Of a stretch of 64,000 nucleotides of DNA, positions 1 through 8,816 are shown one piece after another. Position numbers and translations under genes: made by a program. This DNA comes from Bacillus taeanensis (lineage in GTDB: Bacteria; Bacillota; Bacilli; Bacillales; UBA6769), in NCBI RefSeq assembly GCF_003318295.1, contig NZ_QOCW01000009.1, positions 98,731-162,730 of the forward strand. Reading direction: 5' to 3'. The notes under the pieces were generated by a model, which saw only the letters and a list, made by a program, of their open reading frames with translations, ran no database searches and was not told the DNA's origin. Numbering within the stretch: the first letter of the stretch is position 1; each line of letters begins with the position of its first letter.

Positions 1-38
1 ATCGATACATGCCCTAATGAGTCAACCTGTAAGAGATT

Positions 39-848
39 TTACTGAACGGTAATCGTGTTTTCTTGATGATCGTGTAAATCATCTTTTTTAACGTGAACCT
101 TCACATAATATTTACCTGAAGCTGAGAATGAAGTGTTCGCTTTGTATTCTCCTTTTGTCCCTTCTGCCGCTTCAATAAATTGATGCTTTTCATCATTTTC
201 TTTCCAAACTTCAAACCTTACATCTGCTTCTGAAAGCGGAGAATCATCCTGCAGTAAATGTACTGTTAACACTGTTTCTTTTCCTGATTGAAGCTTATTT
301 TCAGACATAAACTGCATCACCAGTCCACCACTATGATGATTTTCAACGGCATGATCATCTTCACTATGACTATCATCCGCATCGTGTTCTTCGTGATTTC
401 CTTCATGATGAGCTTCTTCATCCGTTGTTTCCTGCGGCTTCTCTATATTACCAACAACAAATTCTTTTTTCGGCATGTTGTGCATATCTCTTGCTGTTAC
501 ATGGGAGACAACATAATAAACGCCTGCTTCCTTAAACGTCTTTGTAATTGAATAAAGGCCGCCGCCTTGATGATTTCCTTCAATCTTTTCATGCTCTTCT
601 TCGCCATCTTTCCACACTTCAAACGCGACTTCATCTGCATCGTCTACTTTTTCACTGCCCTGGGTTACGACCGCCTGCAGTGTAACCTCTTCATTTGGCT
701 GAGGATTTTCAGGATTGACACTAAGGTTGACCTCTATCAATTGCGGCAGTTGTTCATTATTTTCAGCTTGATTTTGTGTATCATCATTACCGCATCCGCT
801 TAAAACAAGCGCAGCAATTGAGAAAACGAGTATAAGTATATTTTTCAT
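39..848 (-). CDS. YtkA/FixH-type lipoprotein with His-rich linker
   Basis: A 269-residue secreted lipoprotein. The N-terminus is a short lipoprotein signal with lipobox LVLSGC, so Cys19 should be lipidated and the protein anchored to the outer face of the membrane. Two similar beta-rich units of about 90 residues follow (about 35-130 and 175-265). Both carry the 'V..VNP..P...E' and 'Y.V..HV...D.H' pattern of the YtkA-like family. They are joined by a linker at about 137-175 very rich in His, Glu and Asp, which could bind metal ions. An AAAGGA ribosome site lies 10-11 bases before the ATG. Signal and repeat are visible; the YtkA family is inferred from pattern; metal binding is only suggested by composition. 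The gene stands alone and no terminator is visible before the window edge. Confidence 0.75.
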   Translation of the reverse strand: MKNILILVFSIAALVLSGCGNDDTQNQAENNEQLPQLIEVNLSVNPENPQPNEEVTLQAVVTQGSEKVDDADEVAFEVWKDGEEEHEKIEGNHQGGGLYSITKTFKEAGVYYVVSHVTARDMHNMPKKEFVVGNIEKPQETTDEEAHHEGNHEEHDADDSHSEDDHAVENHHSGGLVMQFMSENKLQSGKETVLTVHLLQDDSPLSEADVRFEVWKENDEKHQFIEAAEGTKGEYKANTSFSASGKYYVKVHVKKDDLHDHQENTITVQ

Positions 849-973
849 GCTGCATCCATCCTTTCGTGTTTAATACTATACCAACTTTTTACGATCCAAA
901 AGTCATTGTAAATTAAAATTATGAAATCCTTGTGAAGTTTTTCAAAAATTTTAGTGCATCCATGCAAATTAAT

Positions 974-1011
974 AAAAGGTTATCCTATATTTGAAGATAA
1001 GATAACCTTTT
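974..1011 (-). terminator. intrinsic terminator of the 1025-1570 gene
   Basis: AAAAGGTTATC and GATAACCTTTT form an 11-bp stem 14 bases beyond the stop codon of the minus-strand gene, with U-rich flanks on both strands. Confidence 0.7.
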
Positions 1012-1024
1012 GTTAATGATTATT

Positions 1025-1570
1025 TTAATTAAAAGAACTTTCAACTTTTTTACACTTTTCGATTAAACCTTTTATAAGCACACCAAGTAATATGTATATG
1101 GGAAATGAGTAAATCGATTTCCAATGATAGGTATTATATATTCCAATCCATTGAAAAAATGGTTCAAAAACAAATGAAAAAGCCGCAGCCGTTATCACAC
1201 TGACAAAAATAAAACGCTTCCAATTATTAGCATATTGATAAATAATCATATAGATAACAGGTAAGGCTCCTATATTAACAGCCATTAAGCGATTATAGAG
1301 AGAAATTTCTTTATAACTGTATTCCCACAGCTTTAATTCTGTTCCCGCTGCATCTAACATTGTAGCAATGTACATGAGAATAATTCCATAAAGCATAATT
1401 TCGATTATTCTTTTTTTATCAACAAGTTTCCACCATATCAGCCATGGAACGATAAAGGTAAAGACAAGAATCCACCATTGAAAAGAAAACAGCTCTTGAT
1501 GCAGCCAGTGCTCGATTCTCAATTGCGTTAATTCGTACTGCAAATCACTAAAGTCATTTACAGCCAACAT
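1025..1570 (-). CDS. CBO0543-type integral membrane protein
   Basis: A 181-residue membrane protein with about five hydrophobic helices and a Trp/Tyr-rich sequence (FSFQWWILVFTFIVPWLIWW near the N-terminus, then KLWEYSY). This layout matches the CBO0543 family, which is common in Bacillaceae and has no known function. The ATG at 1570 is preferred because AGAGAGG precedes it; the in-frame GTG at 1576 lies inside that ribosome site. A related protein is encoded at 13474-13965. The function is unknown. Confidence 0.7.
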   Translation of the reverse strand: MLAVNDFSDLQYELTQLRIEHWLHQELFSFQWWILVFTFIVPWLIWWKLVDKKRIIEIMLYGIILMYIATMLDAAGTELKLWEYSYKEISLYNRLMAVNIGALPVIYMIIYQYANNWKRFIFVSVITAAAFSFVFEPFFQWIGIYNTYHWKSIYSFPIYILLGVLIKGLIEKCKKVESSFN

Positions 1571-1639
1571 ATTCACCTCTCTCTAGAAAAAATAAATCTA
1601 TAAATCATTAAGCATAAAGAAGAACCTCTTTCCATAAAA

Positions 1640-1740
1640 AGAAAGGGTCAGTTGCACTACTCACTCCACCGAATCCAAGTGACCAGATACAGATTCGACT
1701 TCAAAGTCCCTATATCTTAGAGTAAACTATGACTTTTGTC
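1640..1740 (-). other. possible structured leader of the CBO0543 gene
   Basis: This non-coding stretch lies 70-170 bases upstream of the minus-strand start at 1570. It is less AT-rich than its surroundings and contains a 6-bp hairpin (CGAATC / GATTCG, near 1671-1698). No ORF with a ribosome site was found in it on the minus strand. It could be a 5' UTR element or a separate small RNA. No known riboswitch consensus was recognised. Confidence 0.25.
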
Positions 1741-1883
1741 CTGTCTATATTAGCTATTGAAATTTTCTAATATTTTTAAAACTATTTCACTTGACTTTCC
1801 CTAACTAGATTTATTGTAGAAAGTATGAGATAAAACGTAACAAAACCAATGGATGTTTAATTAGAAAATGCTATAATCAAAAT

Positions 1884-1968
1884 AAGCCATGAAACATTTC
1901 CCATTGCTTACAGTTTTTCTCTTACTCTCCGTACTGTGCCTATCATGAAAATGATAGGCACCTTTTTT
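1884..1968 (+). ncRNA. candidate small RNA, about 85 nt
   Basis: An extended -10 box, TGCTATAAT (1869-1877), is followed about 60 bases later by a strong intrinsic terminator, with no ORF between. The predicted transcript is pyrimidine-rich in the middle (TTTTTCTCTTACTCTCC), a composition seen in C/U-rich regulatory sRNAs of Bacillus such as FsrA. No -35 box is obvious, as expected for an extended -10 promoter. Transcription and identity are inferred; no named family is claimed. Confidence 0.4.
1936..1968 (+). terminator. strong intrinsic terminator
   Basis: GTGCCTATCAT / ATGATAGGCAC form a perfect 11-bp stem with a 4-base loop, followed by C and six T. It ends the candidate sRNA; no plus-strand gene lies upstream of it. 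Confidence 0.8.
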
Positions 1969-2053
1969 ATACAAAACCCTGACATAATAACCATATATTA
2001 AATTCGCTGTATGAATAGCCTCTTTTCTTCCTATTATGTTTCTTTTTTAATAT

Positions 2054-2091
2054 AAAAAAACTCATCACTATGCTTGGATTTAGGATGAGTT
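2054..2091 (-). terminator. intrinsic terminator of the 2127-2312 gene
   Basis: AACTCATC / GATGAGTT stem followed by seven T on the minus strand, 36 bases past the stop. Confidence 0.7.
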
Positions 2092-2126
2092 ATAGACTAA
2101 TAGGATTGTGTTTACGTTAAATCCAT

Positions 2127-2312
2127 TCATTCTGAGTATGCAATCCCTTTAAAATGAATGTGAACGGTTGAAGAAATTTCTGCTTCAACATTTGCTTTTA
2201 TATGTTTAACCTTCATTAATGCATCCATCATTCCTGGTGCCTCAATTTTATATTCTCTCGAATTGAAATCAAGACTATGTGTACTAAACGAAAACACATA
2301 TTGTTTCATCAT
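2127..2312 (-). CDS. small protein of unknown function
   Basis: A 61-residue soluble protein that I do not recognise. It has a good ribosome site (GGAGG, 5 bases before the first ATG and 8 before the second, so the second ATG at 2309 may be the true start) and its own terminator. It lies 75 bases downstream of the transglutaminase gene on the same strand, so it may be the last gene of that operon. The sequence looks like a single small alpha/beta domain with an Ile/Val/Lys-rich second half. No signal peptide or membrane segment is seen. Confidence 0.5.
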   Translation of the reverse strand: MMKQYVFSFSTHSLDFNSREYKIEAPGMMDALMKVKHIKANVEAEISSTVHIHFKGIAYSE

Positions 2313-2386
2313 GAATACCTCCGTCCTGTTTTCATGAATTTTTTATACAACAATGACAAGCCGCTTCTTATAATGGTTAACTGCTT

Positions 2387-3259
2387 TCAATCATTTACTT
2401 TCTTTACATCGACTGTTACTTCTAAATCCTGTTTTTCACCGCCGCGATAAATTCCTTTAATTGGAACGATATCACCATAGTTTCGCCCGTGACCAATTTT
2501 CACATAACGGCAATCAATTTTACCGTTATTGGTAGGATCTAACCCTACCCAGCCCACTAAAGGTACATATGCTTCGAGCCATGCATGGGAGGCGTGCTGA
2601 ACCTCTGTTTCATCGCTGTTATTTAAATCACCTATAAATTGATAACCGCTCACATATCTTGCAGGTATATGATAGAGTCTGCAAACCGCAATCATTAAAT
2701 GAACATAATCCTGACAAACGCCGCGTTTTAACCGGAGCATTTCTTCTACTGTCGTTTGAACATGTGTCGCATCGACGTCATAGGTGAAATTCGAGTAAAT
2801 GGACGCTGAAATTTGTTCAAGCAGCTGATAGACACTTTCTGCTTTGGTAGGATCAATCGCTTCCTTACAAAATGCTTTTAACTGCGGCGTAATGCCGGTA
2901 TAATTTGTTTCCATTAAATATTCTGCATACTTATTTTGAAATTGTTCACTTTCTAAAATTTGGCGTTCAATGTTATAAGAAACTTGACTTGCCTGTTTTT
3001 GATGAATCTCACTTGTTTCCACAATCGATTGTGATTCAATAACAAGTTCTTTATGAGGAGAAACGACATTAAAATAATGAACAGTATTTCCAAAATAGTC
3101 TTCATAGGAAAAGAGCGAAACATTTGGCTCAATTACAATTGAATTCGTACTGCATAATTGACGAGAGTCTGTTCTTGGGGAGAGCCTAATTTCATTGACA
3201 CTGTCCACTACTGGCTCTTGATATGAATATTTTGTAAGATGAGAAATTTGTAATTTCAC
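2387..3259 (-). CDS. transglutaminase-like cysteine peptidase family protein
   Basis: A 290-residue protein with an N-terminal beta domain (about 1-90, beginning KLQISHLTKYSYQEPVVDS) typical of bacterial transglutaminase-like proteins. A papain-like transglutaminase core follows. The catalytic triad is visible as Cys in RGVCQDYVHL, His in ASHAWLEAY and Asp in GLDPTNN. It starts with GTG, overlapping the stop of the alpha-E gene (GTGA), and forms an operon with alpha-E and circularly permuted ATP-grasp genes. This trio is conserved in many bacteria and is thought to make or process a peptide-like product, but its substrate is unknown. No signal peptide is seen, so a cytoplasmic location is likely. 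Confidence 0.85.
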   Translation of the reverse strand: MKLQISHLTKYSYQEPVVDSVNEIRLSPRTDSRQLCSTNSIVIEPNVSLFSYEDYFGNTVHYFNVVSPHKELVIESQSIVETSEIHQKQASQVSYNIERQILESEQFQNKYAEYLMETNYTGITPQLKAFCKEAIDPTKAESVYQLLEQISASIYSNFTYDVDATHVQTTVEEMLRLKRGVCQDYVHLMIAVCRLYHIPARYVSGYQFIGDLNNSDETEVQHASHAWLEAYVPLVGWVGLDPTNNGKIDCRYVKIGHGRNYGDIVPIKGIYRGGEKQDLEVTVDVKKVND

Positions 3260-4218
3260 GCTTCAATAAGCTCCTCTCGAAAAAAAGTGTTCGATACTAC
3301 AGCTCCAAGCTGTTCACATAACCTTAACATTTCAGCAAACTGCTCGAGTCCTACCGATTCTTCACCAACTCCGGCTGTAATATCATCTATTTCTTTTGAC
3401 AAAACAATTGATTGATGAAATAACGGTGAAAAATCAAAATCTTTCTGTTTAATTGCTCGTAAATTAGCTTCCATTGATGTAAGTGCGAAGCTAACTGAAC
3501 GAGGAAAGCTAGCATTAAGCATCATAAATCCAATCACTTTTGCAAATGTAACGTCATCTGCATAACATTTTCGGAAAGCTTCAAAACCACCGACAGACTT
3601 CAACAGAACGCTTAGACGATTATAATGATTATGGTCAACAAAAAGAGAACCATCTTTCATAAAATTTGTATAAATCGCTTGAAGAATATGTACCGTATTT
3701 TCAGCTCTTTCTAAATATTTACCAGCTTGGATAAAATTCCATTCTTGTTCACGAATCATCGTAGAGTCCGCTGTACCGTTAAAAAGTGACAGCCATTCTC
3801 TTACGCGTTGATAAAACATAAATGGCGATTGAGCCGTAAGTGTATGTATATTCTGCTTGTCCATCCAAAGATAAAATTCATTGACAATATCCCACAATTC
3901 ATCTGGAAGAAGCTGCCTTAAAGCGCGCATATTGCTTCTTATTTGATAGAGACAAGAAAAAATAGAATTAAGATTTTGGCGATCAAATGTTAAAAATTGA
4001 ATCACTGTTGTTTCATTAATCTCACCATGACTGCTCTTAAACGTATGTTCATCTCCAATAGCTGTGATTAATCTTTCCCACATATAGGTTTCTTCATTTT
4101 CTTTTCCCTTTAGTTCATGACGCATATGATAATTAACGTCAATCAGCCTTGTATGATTTTCAGCTCTTTCCACATAACGACCTACCCAATATAACAATTC
4201 AGCACAGCGATTTATCAT
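3256..4218 (-). CDS. alpha-E domain protein
   Basis: A 320-residue, almost wholly alpha-helical protein. The N-terminus (INRCAELLYWVGRYVERAEN) and the repeat later in the protein (GKYLERAENTVHIL) are the hallmark 'YWxGRYxERAE' motif of the alpha-E family. Members are found next to circularly permuted ATP-grasp and transglutaminase genes, as here. The biochemical role is not known; a scaffold or partner for the ATP-grasp ligase is plausible. Start ATG with GAGGTGA just upstream; 27 bases separate it from the ATP-grasp stop, and its own stop overlaps the transglutaminase start by 4 bases, so all three are co-transcribed. Confidence 0.85.
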   Translation of the reverse strand: MINRCAELLYWVGRYVERAENHTRLIDVNYHMRHELKGKENEETYMWERLITAIGDEHTFKSSHGEINETTVIQFLTFDRQNLNSIFSCLYQIRSNMRALRQLLPDELWDIVNEFYLWMDKQNIHTLTAQSPFMFYQRVREWLSLFNGTADSTMIREQEWNFIQAGKYLERAENTVHILQAIYTNFMKDGSLFVDHNHYNRLSVLLKSVGGFEAFRKCYADDVTFAKVIGFMMLNASFPRSVSFALTSMEANLRAIKQKDFDFSPLFHQSIVLSKEIDDITAGVGEESVGLEQFAEMLRLCEQLGAVVSNTFFREELIEA

Positions 4219-4245
4219 TTTCAGTCACCTCGATTTAAAATTTTT

Positions 4246-5712
4246 TTAAAGGACCCACGTATCTTTTGTGCCGCCGCCTTGAGACGAATTGACGACAAGA
4301 GAACCTTCTTTCAGCGCTACTCTCGTAAGGCCGCCCGGTGCAATTCGAATGTCTTTGCCCATAAATACAAATGCTCGTAAATCAATATGACGAGCCGCAG
4401 CCCCGCGTTCACCAGCAAGAGAAGGAGCACTCGATAAATTGATGGTCGGCTGCGCAATATAACGCTCTGGGTGGTTAATAATCTTTGCAGCAAATTCTTT
4501 CAGCTCTAATTCGGAAGCCTTAGGTCCAATTAACATCCCGTAACCACCAGAAAGTGTCCGCTCTTTTACAACCATTTCAGGCAAATGACGAAGAACGTGC
4601 TCTCTTTCTTCCGGCTTTGAGAGCATATAAGTTGGGACATTTTTTAAAATCGGTTCTTCATTTAAGTAATAACGAATCATATCAGGTACGTAAGCATATA
4701 CCGCTTTATCATCAGCAATGCCAGTTCCAGGTGCATTGGCAAGCGCCACTTCTCCAGCACGATAAGCATTCATTAATCCAGGCACCCCAAGGACAGAATC
4801 AGAACGAAACGCAAGCGGATCAATGAATTCATCATCAATACGGCGATAAATAACATCAACTTGACGAAGTCCTTCGATTCCTTTTAAATAAACTTTTTGA
4901 TCAACCACAGCTAAGTCTCTTCCTTCCACAAGTTCAATCCCCATTTCTTGAGCAAGAAAGACATGATCATAATAAGCGGCATTATAAACACCAGGCGTAA
5001 GCAGTACAACAAGTGGATCTTTTTTATGATGAGGTGCTAAACTGCGCAAGCTGCTTAATAAATCATTTAAGCCTTGATCAATATCACGGACTCTGTAGTC
5101 AAAAAACAGTTCTGGAAACAGACGTTTCATGAGAGAGCGATTTTTATAAACATATGACATTCCCGAAGGACTTCTTAAATTGTCTTCTAAAACGTAATAC
5201 TCCCCTTTTTCATTACGAATTAAATCAATTCCTGACAGTGGTACATAAACATCGTTTGGGACATCTAATCCAACCATTTCAGGGAGGAAATACGGATTTG
5301 TAACAATCATTTTTCTTGGAATAATCCCATCTTTCAAAATGTTTTGCTCATGATAAACATCTGAAATAAAATGGTTTAAAGCACGAACTCTTTGTTTTAA
5401 GCCTTTTTCAAGAAACGCCCATTCCTTCTCTGGAATGATTCTAGGAATAAGATCAAAAGGAATCGTCCGCTCCGCAGAAATATCCCCTAAATTTTCACCA
5501 TACAATGTAAAGGTAATCCCTTGTTTGACCATTTGCGATTGAATTAAGAAATTGCGATCTGCTAACTCTTTTGCGCCCATTTTTGAAAACTGCTGATAAA
5601 GTCTTTCATAGAAAGGTCTCACTTTACCAGATTGATCAAACATCTCATCATAACATGACTGATTTCCATACTCAGAAAATAGATTTTTATTTTTCATTGC
5701 CATCATCACCAT
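4246..5712 (-). CDS. circularly permuted type 2 ATP-grasp protein
   Basis: A 488-residue circularly permuted ATP-grasp protein, first gene of the three-gene operon. The start is placed at ATG 5712 because GGAGGG lies 8 bases upstream; the more distal ATG at 5736 has no ribosome site. Conserved family segments seen are GIDLIRNEKGEYYVLEDN, RSPSGMSYVYKNR, NAPGTGIADDKAVYAYVPDM, VVKERTLSGGYGMLIGP and the C-terminal APGGLTRVALKEGSLVVNSS. ATP-grasp enzymes join a carboxylate to an amine through an acylphosphate; here a peptide or amino-acid ligase is likely, but the substrates are unknown. Its length is normal for the family. Confidence 0.88.
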   Translation of the reverse strand: MVMMAMKNKNLFSEYGNQSCYDEMFDQSGKVRPFYERLYQQFSKMGAKELADRNFLIQSQMVKQGITFTLYGENLGDISAERTIPFDLIPRIIPEKEWAFLEKGLKQRVRALNHFISDVYHEQNILKDGIIPRKMIVTNPYFLPEMVGLDVPNDVYVPLSGIDLIRNEKGEYYVLEDNLRSPSGMSYVYKNRSLMKRLFPELFFDYRVRDIDQGLNDLLSSLRSLAPHHKKDPLVVLLTPGVYNAAYYDHVFLAQEMGIELVEGRDLAVVDQKVYLKGIEGLRQVDVIYRRIDDEFIDPLAFRSDSVLGVPGLMNAYRAGEVALANAPGTGIADDKAVYAYVPDMIRYYLNEEPILKNVPTYMLSKPEEREHVLRHLPEMVVKERTLSGGYGMLIGPKASELELKEFAAKIINHPERYIAQPTINLSSAPSLAGERGAAARHIDLRAFVFMGKDIRIAPGGLTRVALKEGSLVVNSSQGGGTKDTWVL

Positions 5713-6095
5713 AATTTTCTCCCTCCAACTGTTCATCGTTTTCCACCTTAGTTTAATGTCACTTTTTTTAACACGCTGTTTACATGTTTAAGTATAAGAC
5801 ATGCAAAAACCGTCTGTATGTCGAAAGCAGTCTCCAAAATGTGGCTAAATTGTGTCCATTTTGTGTCGTGAATTTGTAAGCGCTCTAAGAAAGGAACACA
5901 AATAGGTTTTTGTATTTTTTCAAAAACGTTACATGTTATATAATCTTACAAACTATTTCATTCATTCTTACTAAATAATATATAATTCTATTAATCAAGC
6001 TTCTTTTAATGTAACGATTCGACATGTATATACAGTGCTTAACACTTAAAAAGAACTATTATTTTGGTGATAGATTAGAATGGAGAGGATCATCG
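5713..6095. other. divergent intergenic region with a cre-like site
   Basis: About 380 bases separate the ATP-grasp gene (leftward) from the hybrid kinase (rightward), so both promoters should lie here. The one recognisable site is TGTAAGCGCTCTAA at 5875-5888, which resembles a catabolite responsive element but has a weak right half. No clear -35/-10 pair or small gene was seen. Confidence 0.35.
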
Positions 6096-8774
6096 GTGAG
6101 GCTTACAATTAGCAAAAAATTAATTATAGGATTTTTATCCGCAGCTATCTTTTTCGGCGGAACAAGCGGTGCCTTTTATTATTACATTAATAAGGTAAAC
6201 AGCTCCTATTCTGAGTTAATTAACCTGCGGGTAACCATTTTAACCAATGCTAAGGATATGCACACATTAGCCCTTCAGCAAACAAATGGGCTGCGCGGTT
6301 ATCTGTTAACTCGAGGTCCAGAATTTTTAAATGAGCTGCAAACAGCGAATACAGATTTAAACGAATTAATCGAGGAAACCAAATCACTTGTCACAGAAAA
6401 GGAAAATAAAGAATTAGTCTTACAATTAGATAAATTGAATAAAGAGTTTAACAAAAAATATGAAGAACTGTTAATCGTCTTTGAAGCAAATCAAGATCAA
6501 GAAGAAGCGTTAAATCACTTTAAAACAAAAGTGTTACCAACAGGAACACAGCTGGCCCCGCTAACAAAAATCCTTACAGAAAACCAACAGAAATTAATGG
6601 ATGAAGCGTCATTAGAAAATACGAAACTTGTGGAACATGTAAATAAAATGAGCCTCTTTTTAAGCATTACAGCCTTAATTTTCACCATTATTATCGGCCT
6701 TTTCATTTCAAGAAGTATGACACGCAATCTTTCTAAGATTATGAAAGTGATTACCGGCTTAACTGCAGGCTCAAGTACAGCATCCGAACTAACGCATATT
6801 GAAGTAAATTCAAAAGATGAATTTGAAGATATTGCGCAAGCTTTTAATGAAATGGCCGCATCCCTTCAAGAAAGAAGCTGGCTTGAGACAAACATTACAG
6901 AAATGGCGACGATGTCTCATGGGATTCATGATTTACATACATTAGCACAGCAGTTCATTACAAGAATTACACCAATTGTAGAAGCAAGTTATGGGGTATT
7001 TTATATTAAACAAGGCATTGAACACGAGCGTTTTTTTAAAGGAGTGGCAGCTTACGCATACAACAACCAGGAACTTGGTTTACCTAGTTTTCGATATGGA
7101 GAAGGTCTTGTTGGACAAGCAGCATTAGAAAATAAGACGATTTTACTTACCGATATTCCTGAAAACTATGTTCAAATTTCGTCTGGGATCGGCGCTTCCT
7201 CCCCGTCAAATCTTATGATTATACCAGTAGAATTTGACGGCGACATTATCGCGGCCATTGAATTGGCATCCTTTAAAGAATTTAAACCCATTCAAAAAAT
7301 CTTCCTAAATCAAGTATTAAGCCAAGTTGGAATTACGTTAGATAGTGTTTCAAGCCGCATGAAAACAGAACATCTCTTAAAAGATTCTAAAGAATTAACA
7401 GAAGAGCTTCAAGTACAGTCAGAAGAACTGCAGCAGCAGCAGGAAGAACTAATCAGCATCAATGAAAAACTGGAAGAACAGTATCGAAACTCTGAACAAA
7501 AAACAAAAGAATTAAATCAAATAAAAATGGAACTAGAAGAAAAAGCAGAGGAGCTTATTCTAACTTCCAATTATAAATCTGAATTTCTCGCAAATATGTC
7601 CCATGAATTACGTTCGCCGCTTAATAGTTTGCTTATTTTAGCAAAACTGCTTGTTGAAAATGAGAGCGGCAATCTTACTAAAAAACAAGTAGAATTTGCG
7701 GATACAATTTTCAAGTCAGGCAATGACCTGCTTCATTTAATTAATGAAATATTAGATTTATCTAAAATCGAAGCTGGAAAAGTAGATGTAATTCCTGATG
7801 TTGTGAGTTTAAAAGATATTTGTTTATTTGCGAAACGACAATTTCTACCGATTGCTAATCAAAAGGAACTAACATTTAAAATTGAAAAAGAAGACACACT
7901 TCCAGAAACTCTCTGGACCGATCAGCAGCGCCTCCAGCAAATATTAAATAATTTATTATCCAATGCTTTTAAGTTTACTGACAAAGGTGAAATACTTCTT
8001 CATATTTATAAAGCAGACGGTGCCAACCATCCTAAACTTCAAAATATTGATGGGTCTCTCGCTTTTTCAATTAAAGATACAGGAATCGGCATTTCGAAAG
8101 AAGATCAAAAACGGATCTTTAAATCGTTTCAACAAGGAGATGGCACGACAAGCCGAAAATATGGCGGTACAGGCCTAGGGCTCTCGATCAGCCAGAAAAT
8201 TGCTCATCTATTAGGCGGAGAAATTGAAGTGGAAAGTACAAAAGGAAAAGGAAGCACGTTCACCTTCTATTTACCAATCCAGCCATCAGAAGATCGCGCC
8301 CCTGATACGATTACCTTTCAAAATGAGGCCGCAGCAGCGCTTGCTGTTTCTGACGATTGTAAGCAAACTCTTCCTGACATACAAGACGCGAAACCGCTCT
8401 TAAAAGGAAAGAAAATTCTCATTGTGGATGATGATATGCGAAATATATTTGCGATTACAACAGCGCTCGAGAACAAACATATGAAAGTCGTCTTCGCCGA
8501 TAACGGTAAACAAGGAATTAACGTACTCAAAGATAATCCAGACATTGACCTTATTCTGATGGATATTATGCTTCCTGAGATGGATGGCTATGAAGCCATT
8601 CGTGTCATTCGCCAAATACCAGAATACGAAATGATGCCAATTATTGCGCTAACAGCGAAAGCAATGAAACATGATAGGGAAAAATGCATTGAAGCTGGAG
8701 CGTCTGATTACATCAGCAAACCTGTTGATTTAGATCAACTTTTCTCGTTAATACAAGTTTGGTTATACAGATAG
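6096..8774 (+). CDS. hybrid sensor histidine kinase (CHASE3-HAMP-GAF-HisKA-HATPase-REC)
   Basis: An 892-residue membrane kinase. The start is GTG at 6096, preceded by GGAGAGG; upstream in-frame codons lack a ribosome site. Order of domains: TM helix near the N-terminus, a CHASE3-like extracellular helical bundle (contains LALQQTNGLRGYLLTRGPEF), second TM around 190-210, HAMP, GAF, a Gln/Glu-rich coiled coil, HisKA with His503 (NMSHELRSPLNS), HATPase (N box LNNLLSNAFKF, DTGIGIS, GGTGLGLS), and a C-terminal receiver with Asp823 (LILMDIMLPEMDG) and ISKPVD. All phosphotransfer residues are present. It is followed closely by cheR-like and REC-PAS kinase genes, suggesting one signalling pathway. 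The ligand of the CHASE3/GAF domains cannot be read from the sequence. Confidence 0.9.
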   Translation: MRLTISKKLIIGFLSAAIFFGGTSGAFYYYINKVNSSYSELINLRVTILTNAKDMHTLALQQTNGLRGYLLTRGPEFLNELQTANTDLNELIEETKSLVTEKENKELVLQLDKLNKEFNKKYEELLIVFEANQDQEEALNHFKTKVLPTGTQLAPLTKILTENQQKLMDEASLENTKLVEHVNKMSLFLSITALIFTIIIGLFISRSMTRNLSKIMKVITGLTAGSSTASELTHIEVNSKDEFEDIAQAFNEMAASLQERSWLETNITEMATMSHGIHDLHTLAQQFITRITPIVEASYGVFYIKQGIEHERFFKGVAAYAYNNQELGLPSFRYGEGLVGQAALENKTILLTDIPENYVQISSGIGASSPSNLMIIPVEFDGDIIAAIELASFKEFKPIQKIFLNQVLSQVGITLDSVSSRMKTEHLLKDSKELTEELQVQSEELQQQQEELISINEKLEEQYRNSEQKTKELNQIKMELEEKAEELILTSNYKSEFLANMSHELRSPLNSLLILAKLLVENESGNLTKKQVEFADTIFKSGNDLLHLINEILDLSKIEAGKVDVIPDVVSLKDICLFAKRQFLPIANQKELTFKIEKEDTLPETLWTDQQRLQQILNNLLSNAFKFTDKGEILLHIYKADGANHPKLQNIDGSLAFSIKDTGIGISKEDQKRIFKSFQQGDGTTSRKYGGTGLGLSISQKIAHLLGGEIEVESTKGKGSTFTFYLPIQPSEDRAPDTITFQNEAAAALAVSDDCKQTLPDIQDAKPLLKGKKILIVDDDMRNIFAITTALENKHMKVVFADNGKQGINVLKDNPDIDLILMDIMLPEMDGYEAIRVIRQIPEYEMMPIIALTAKAMKHDREKCIEAGASDYISKPVDLDQLFSLIQVWLYR

Positions 8775-8816
8775 GCGGGGGTTTCAATTAATAAACAAGT
8801 AAAAAAAGAAATAACA

